This document shows positions 45,131 through 47,702 of a stretch of DNA of 47,702 nucleotides, one piece after another (within the stretch, counting starts at the first letter, position 1; each line of letters opens with the position of its first letter). The position numbers were made by a program, and so were the translations under genes. Source of the DNA: Telmatospirillum sp. (GTDB lineage: Bacteria; Pseudomonadota; Alphaproteobacteria; Rhodospirillales; Magnetospirillaceae); NCBI GenBank assembly GCA_009712185.1, contig WASQ01000019.1, positions 1-47,702 of the forward strand, written 5' to 3'. The notes under the pieces were generated by a model. That model saw only the letters and a list, made by a program, of their open reading frames with translations. It was not told the origin of the DNA and did not search any database.

Positions 45131-47702
45131 ATGTTAAGGTTCCTTGCCCTGGTTTTCAGCACGCTGATCCTGTTTGCCATCATCGGCGTGGCAGGCGTTC
45201 TGGGCGTGTTCTGGCATTACGGACGCGACCTGCCGGATTATCATCAGCTCGCCCATTACGAGCCGGCGGTCACGACCAGGGTCTATGCCGGCGATGGCCG
45301 GCTGGTGGCCGAATATGCGGTCGAGAAGCGCAGTTTCGTTCCGATCGGCGCGATGCCCCAGCGGGTCATCAATGCCTTTGTGGCGGCCGAGGACAAGAAC
45401 TTCTACCTGCATTCGGGCATCGATCCCATGGGCATCGCCCGCGCGGTGGTCACCAATCTCAAGAACCGCGGCATGGGAAGCGACCGCCGGCCGGTTGGCG
45501 CCTCGACCATCACCCAGCAGGTCGCCCGCAATTTCCTGCTCAACAACGAGGTGTCCTATTCGCGGAAGATCAAGGAGGCGATCCTGGCCTTCCGGATTGA
45601 GCAGGCCTTTACCAAGCAGCACATCCTTGAGCTTTACCTGAACGAGATCTATCTGGGGCAGGGGTCTTACGGCGTCGCGGCGGCGGCGCTCAACTATTTC
45701 AATAAGGGCCTTGACGAGCTGTCGGTGTCCGAGGCGGCCTTCCTTGCCTCCCTGCCGAAGGCGCCCAGCCGGAATCCCCAGGCCTTCCGCGAACGGCGGG
45801 ACTATGTGATCAACCGTATGCTGGAGGACGGTTACATCTCCGCGGCGGACGCCAGTGCGGCCGTGGCGGAGCCGATCTCGACCCGCCCCCGCGCCGAGTC
45901 CGTTCTGGGGTCCGGCGGCGAATATTTCGCCGAGGATATTCGCCGGGAACTGGCGGGTGAATATGGCGAGGACTCTCTTTATAAGGGAGGGCTGTCGGTC
46001 CGCTCGACCCTCGATCCGGCCTTGCAGGAAATCGCGACACGGGTGCTGCGCAACGGGCTGATCGCCTATGACCGCCGCCATGGCTGGCGCGGCCCGGTGA
46101 CGCGAATCGAGGCGGGGGCGGGTTGGAACCGCCGTCTTGCGGCGCTGGCGCCCCGGCCCGAACTGGCGCCCTGGCCCGTGGCGATGGTTCTGGCGGTCAA
46201 CGAGCCGGGAGCCGCGGAAATCGGATTCGCCGACGGCCGCAAGGGACGCATTCCCATGGCCGAGCTGCGCTGGGCCCGGCCGGTCTCCGGTCAGTCCATG
46301 GGCGCCGTGCCGCGCCGGCCGGCGGATGTGCTGCAGCCCGGGGACGTGATCGCCGTGGAGGCGGTCGCCAAAAGCGACGATGGCAAGGAGCGTTACGGCG
46401 CCGATACCTATACGCTGCGCCAACTGCCCAAGGTCGAGGGGGCGCTGGTGGCCATCGATCCCCATACCGGCCGCGTGCTCGCGATGCAGGGCGGTTTCTC
46501 CTATTCCCGCAGCCAGTTCAACCGTGCGACCCAGGCTCTGCGCCAGCCGGGATCGGCCTTCAAACCGTTCGTCTATATGGCCGCGCTGGACAGCGGCTAC
46601 ACACCGTCGTCGCTGGTGCTGGACGCCCCGATCGAACTGGAGCAGGGGGCCGGACTGCCGAAATGGCGTCCGAAGAACGACCACAACGACTATCTCGGGC
46701 CCACGACATTGCGGGTTGGCGTCGAGAAGTCGCGCAACCTCATGACGGTGCGTCTGGCAGCCTCGATCGGCATCACCAAGGTGGCCGCCTATGCCGAGAA
46801 ATTCGGAGTGGTCGACAAACTGCCGCATGAGCTGGCGATGGCTCTGGGGGCCGGTGAGACCACGCCCCTGCGCCTCACCGCCGCCTATGCTCAGATCGTC
46901 AATGGCGGAAAGAAGATCACGCCGACCCTGATCGATCGCATCCAGGACCGCAACGGCGCCACGATTTACCGCCATGACGCCAGAGCCTGCAACGGTTGCC
47001 AGGCAACGTTCTATACCGACCAGGACATGCCGGACGTCCCGGACGACAGCGAGCAACTGGTGGATCCGATGACCGCTTATCAGATGGTTCATATCCTGGA
47101 AGGTGTGGTCGAGCGGGGAACCGGACGGATCGTGTCGGCCGTCGGCAAACCTCTCGCCGGCAAGACCGGGACCAGCAACGATTCCAAGGATACCTGGTTC
47201 GTCGGATTCTCGCCCGATCTGGCCGTCGGCGTGTTTGTCGGCTTTGACGACCCGGTGAGCCTGGGCGCCCATGAGTTCGGCGCGACCATTCCCGCCCCGA
47301 TCTTCCGCGATTTCATGACGGAGGCCCTGAAGGATAAGCCGCCGACTCCCTTCCGCGTGCCGCCGGGGATCCGGCTGGTGCGGGTCGCTGCCGCCACCGG
47401 CCGGCCGGCGCAGCCCGGCGACGCCAACGTGATCTATGAGGCCTTCAAGCCCGATCAGGTTCCGTCCGGCGGGACGACGGACGAACAGGTTCTGGACAAC
47501 GGTGCCGGAGTCATGGGGTTGGGCTATGGCGCCATGCCAGGCGTCGACGCGGCCGAGGATCAGCCCGGCGCGCCGGCCGGGGCCGCCGGCCCGGATGGCG
47601 AAGGCGGGGCGTCGTTGTCGGGATTACCCCCCCAGGGCGTTCCGCCGACCGCTTTCCCGTCGCCGGCCGGTGCCGGTCCGGTGCCGGGGGCGACGGGAAA
47701 GC
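45131..47702 (+). CDS. mrcA: Penicillin-binding protein 1A (cut by right edge)
   Basis: 857 residues are visible and the gene runs off the window. It is a bifunctional class A PBP that polymerises and cross-links peptidoglycan. Residues 1-30 are a signal anchor (FLALVFSTLILFAIIGVAGV). The transglycosylase domain has AAEDKNFYLHSGIDPMGI with the catalytic Glu, GASTITQQVARNFLL and LYLNEIYLGQGSYGVAAAA. The transpeptidase has the SxxK serine in RQPGSAFKPF, SRN in EKSRNLMTV and KTGTS in LAGKTGTSND. An OB-like insert lies between the domains, and the visible tail is Pro/Gly/Ala-rich. An in-frame stop at 45119-45121 makes ATG 45131 the first start. rne, amiC and mrcA adjoin in many alphaproteobacteria. 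Confidence 0.96.
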   Translation, partial: MLRFLALVFSTLILFAIIGVAGVLGVFWHYGRDLPDYHQLAHYEPAVTTRVYAGDGRLVAEYAVEKRSFVPIGAMPQRVINAFVAAEDKNFYLHSGIDPMGIARAVVTNLKNRGMGSDRRPVGASTITQQVARNFLLNNEVSYSRKIKEAILAFRIEQAFTKQHILELYLNEIYLGQGSYGVAAAALNYFNKGLDELSVSEAAFLASLPKAPSRNPQAFRERRDYVINRMLEDGYISAADASAAVAEPISTRPRAESVLGSGGEYFAEDIRRELAGEYGEDSLYKGGLSVRSTLDPALQEIATRVLRNGLIAYDRRHGWRGPVTRIEAGAGWNRRLAALAPRPELAPWPVAMVLAVNEPGAAEIGFADGRKGRIPMAELRWARPVSGQSMGAVPRRPADVLQPGDVIAVEAVAKSDDGKERYGADTYTLRQLPKVEGALVAIDPHTGRVLAMQGGFSYSRSQFNRATQALRQPGSAFKPFVYMAALDSGYTPSSLVLDAPIELEQGAGLPKWRPKNDHNDYLGPTTLRVGVEKSRNLMTVRLAASIGITKVAAYAEKFGVVDKLPHELAMALGAGETTPLRLTAAYAQIVNGGKKITPTLIDRIQDRNGATIYRHDARACNGCQATFYTDQDMPDVPDDSEQLVDPMTAYQMVHILEGVVERGTGRIVSAVGKPLAGKTGTSNDSKDTWFVGFSPDLAVGVFVGFDDPVSLGAHEFGATIPAPIFRDFMTEALKDKPPTPFRVPPGIRLVRVAAATGRPAQPGDANVIYEAFKPDQVPSGGTTDEQVLDNGAGVMGLGYGAMPGVDAAEDQPGAPAGAAGPDGEGGASLSGLPPQGVPPTAFPSPAGAGPVPGATGK

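Noticed and set aside
45134-47272. 712-residue minus-strand frame over mrcA
   Set aside because: The plus strand encodes PBP1A with all catalytic motifs; this is its reverse shadow.

Overview
The window looks like chromosome from a GC-rich alphaproteobacterium, most likely a member of the Rhodospirillales. The main clues are the rne / amiC-mrcA divergent cluster, the DUF4164-zapA-6S RNA-5-FCL-metallophosphoesterase row, the purQ-purL-bolA-grxD row, an RNase E with an acidic insert in its S1 domain, and proteins best known from spirilla (DUF4214 secreted protein, TipN-like coiled coil). No tRNA, rRNA operon, CRISPR array, transposase or phage gene was seen.

Layout. (1) 1-2119: an AT-rich, probably acquired pair. 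The tail of a cysteine-rich protein, readable only as an edge ORF, is coupled by TAATG to a mosaic DUF4214 secreted protein. (2) 2278-3648: an ABC1/UbiB-type kinase. (3) 4502-7799: frdCAB, a Wolinella-type di-heme quinol:fumarate reductase. (4) 8127-11870: a receiver-only response regulator, then a 966-residue membrane-anchored coiled coil built from 25-residue repeats. (5) 12173-15322: a near-consensus promoter, a tiny ORF, a Tat-exported flavocytochrome-c-type reductase subunit and a seven-heme cytochrome. Two reductase systems of the fumarate reductase superfamily therefore lie within 8 kb, which suggests anaerobic respiration on organic acceptors. (6) 15488-20290: photolyase, glycosyltransferase 9 and two proteins of unknown function, followed by structured repeats. 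(7) 20290-23886: an acyl-CoA dehydrogenase and an acyl-CoA ligase. (8) 24103-26753: a patatin-like hydrolase behind a PhaR-like operator, a Tim44-domain protein and a lipoprotein. (9) 27040-30593: small unknown genes and pepD. (10) 30819-32341: rpsD and an Ala-rich protein. (11) 32663-37195, minus strand: purQ-purL-bolA-rarD-grxD. rarD seems to lack a standard start codon. (12) 37495-39760, plus strand: DUF4164, zapA, 6S RNA, 5-formyl-THF cyclo-ligase and a metallophosphoesterase. (13) 40133-47702: rne, and divergently amiC and mrcA (PBP1A, cut by the right edge).

Several reading frames were corrected by hand using Shine-Dalgarno spacing or family N-termini (purQ, rarD, phr, amiC, the patatin, the DUF4164 gene). 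Two genes running off the window edges (1-365 and 45131-47702) are included. Intergenic DNA carries at least three dispersed hairpin repeat families and two MITE-like inverted repeats. The best leads for new biology are the 25-residue-repeat polarity-like protein, the seven-heme/Tat flavoprotein reductase with a Tyr where fumarate reductases have His, the 65-residue protein with duplicated SPxGGLS motifs, and the non-canonical start of rarD.
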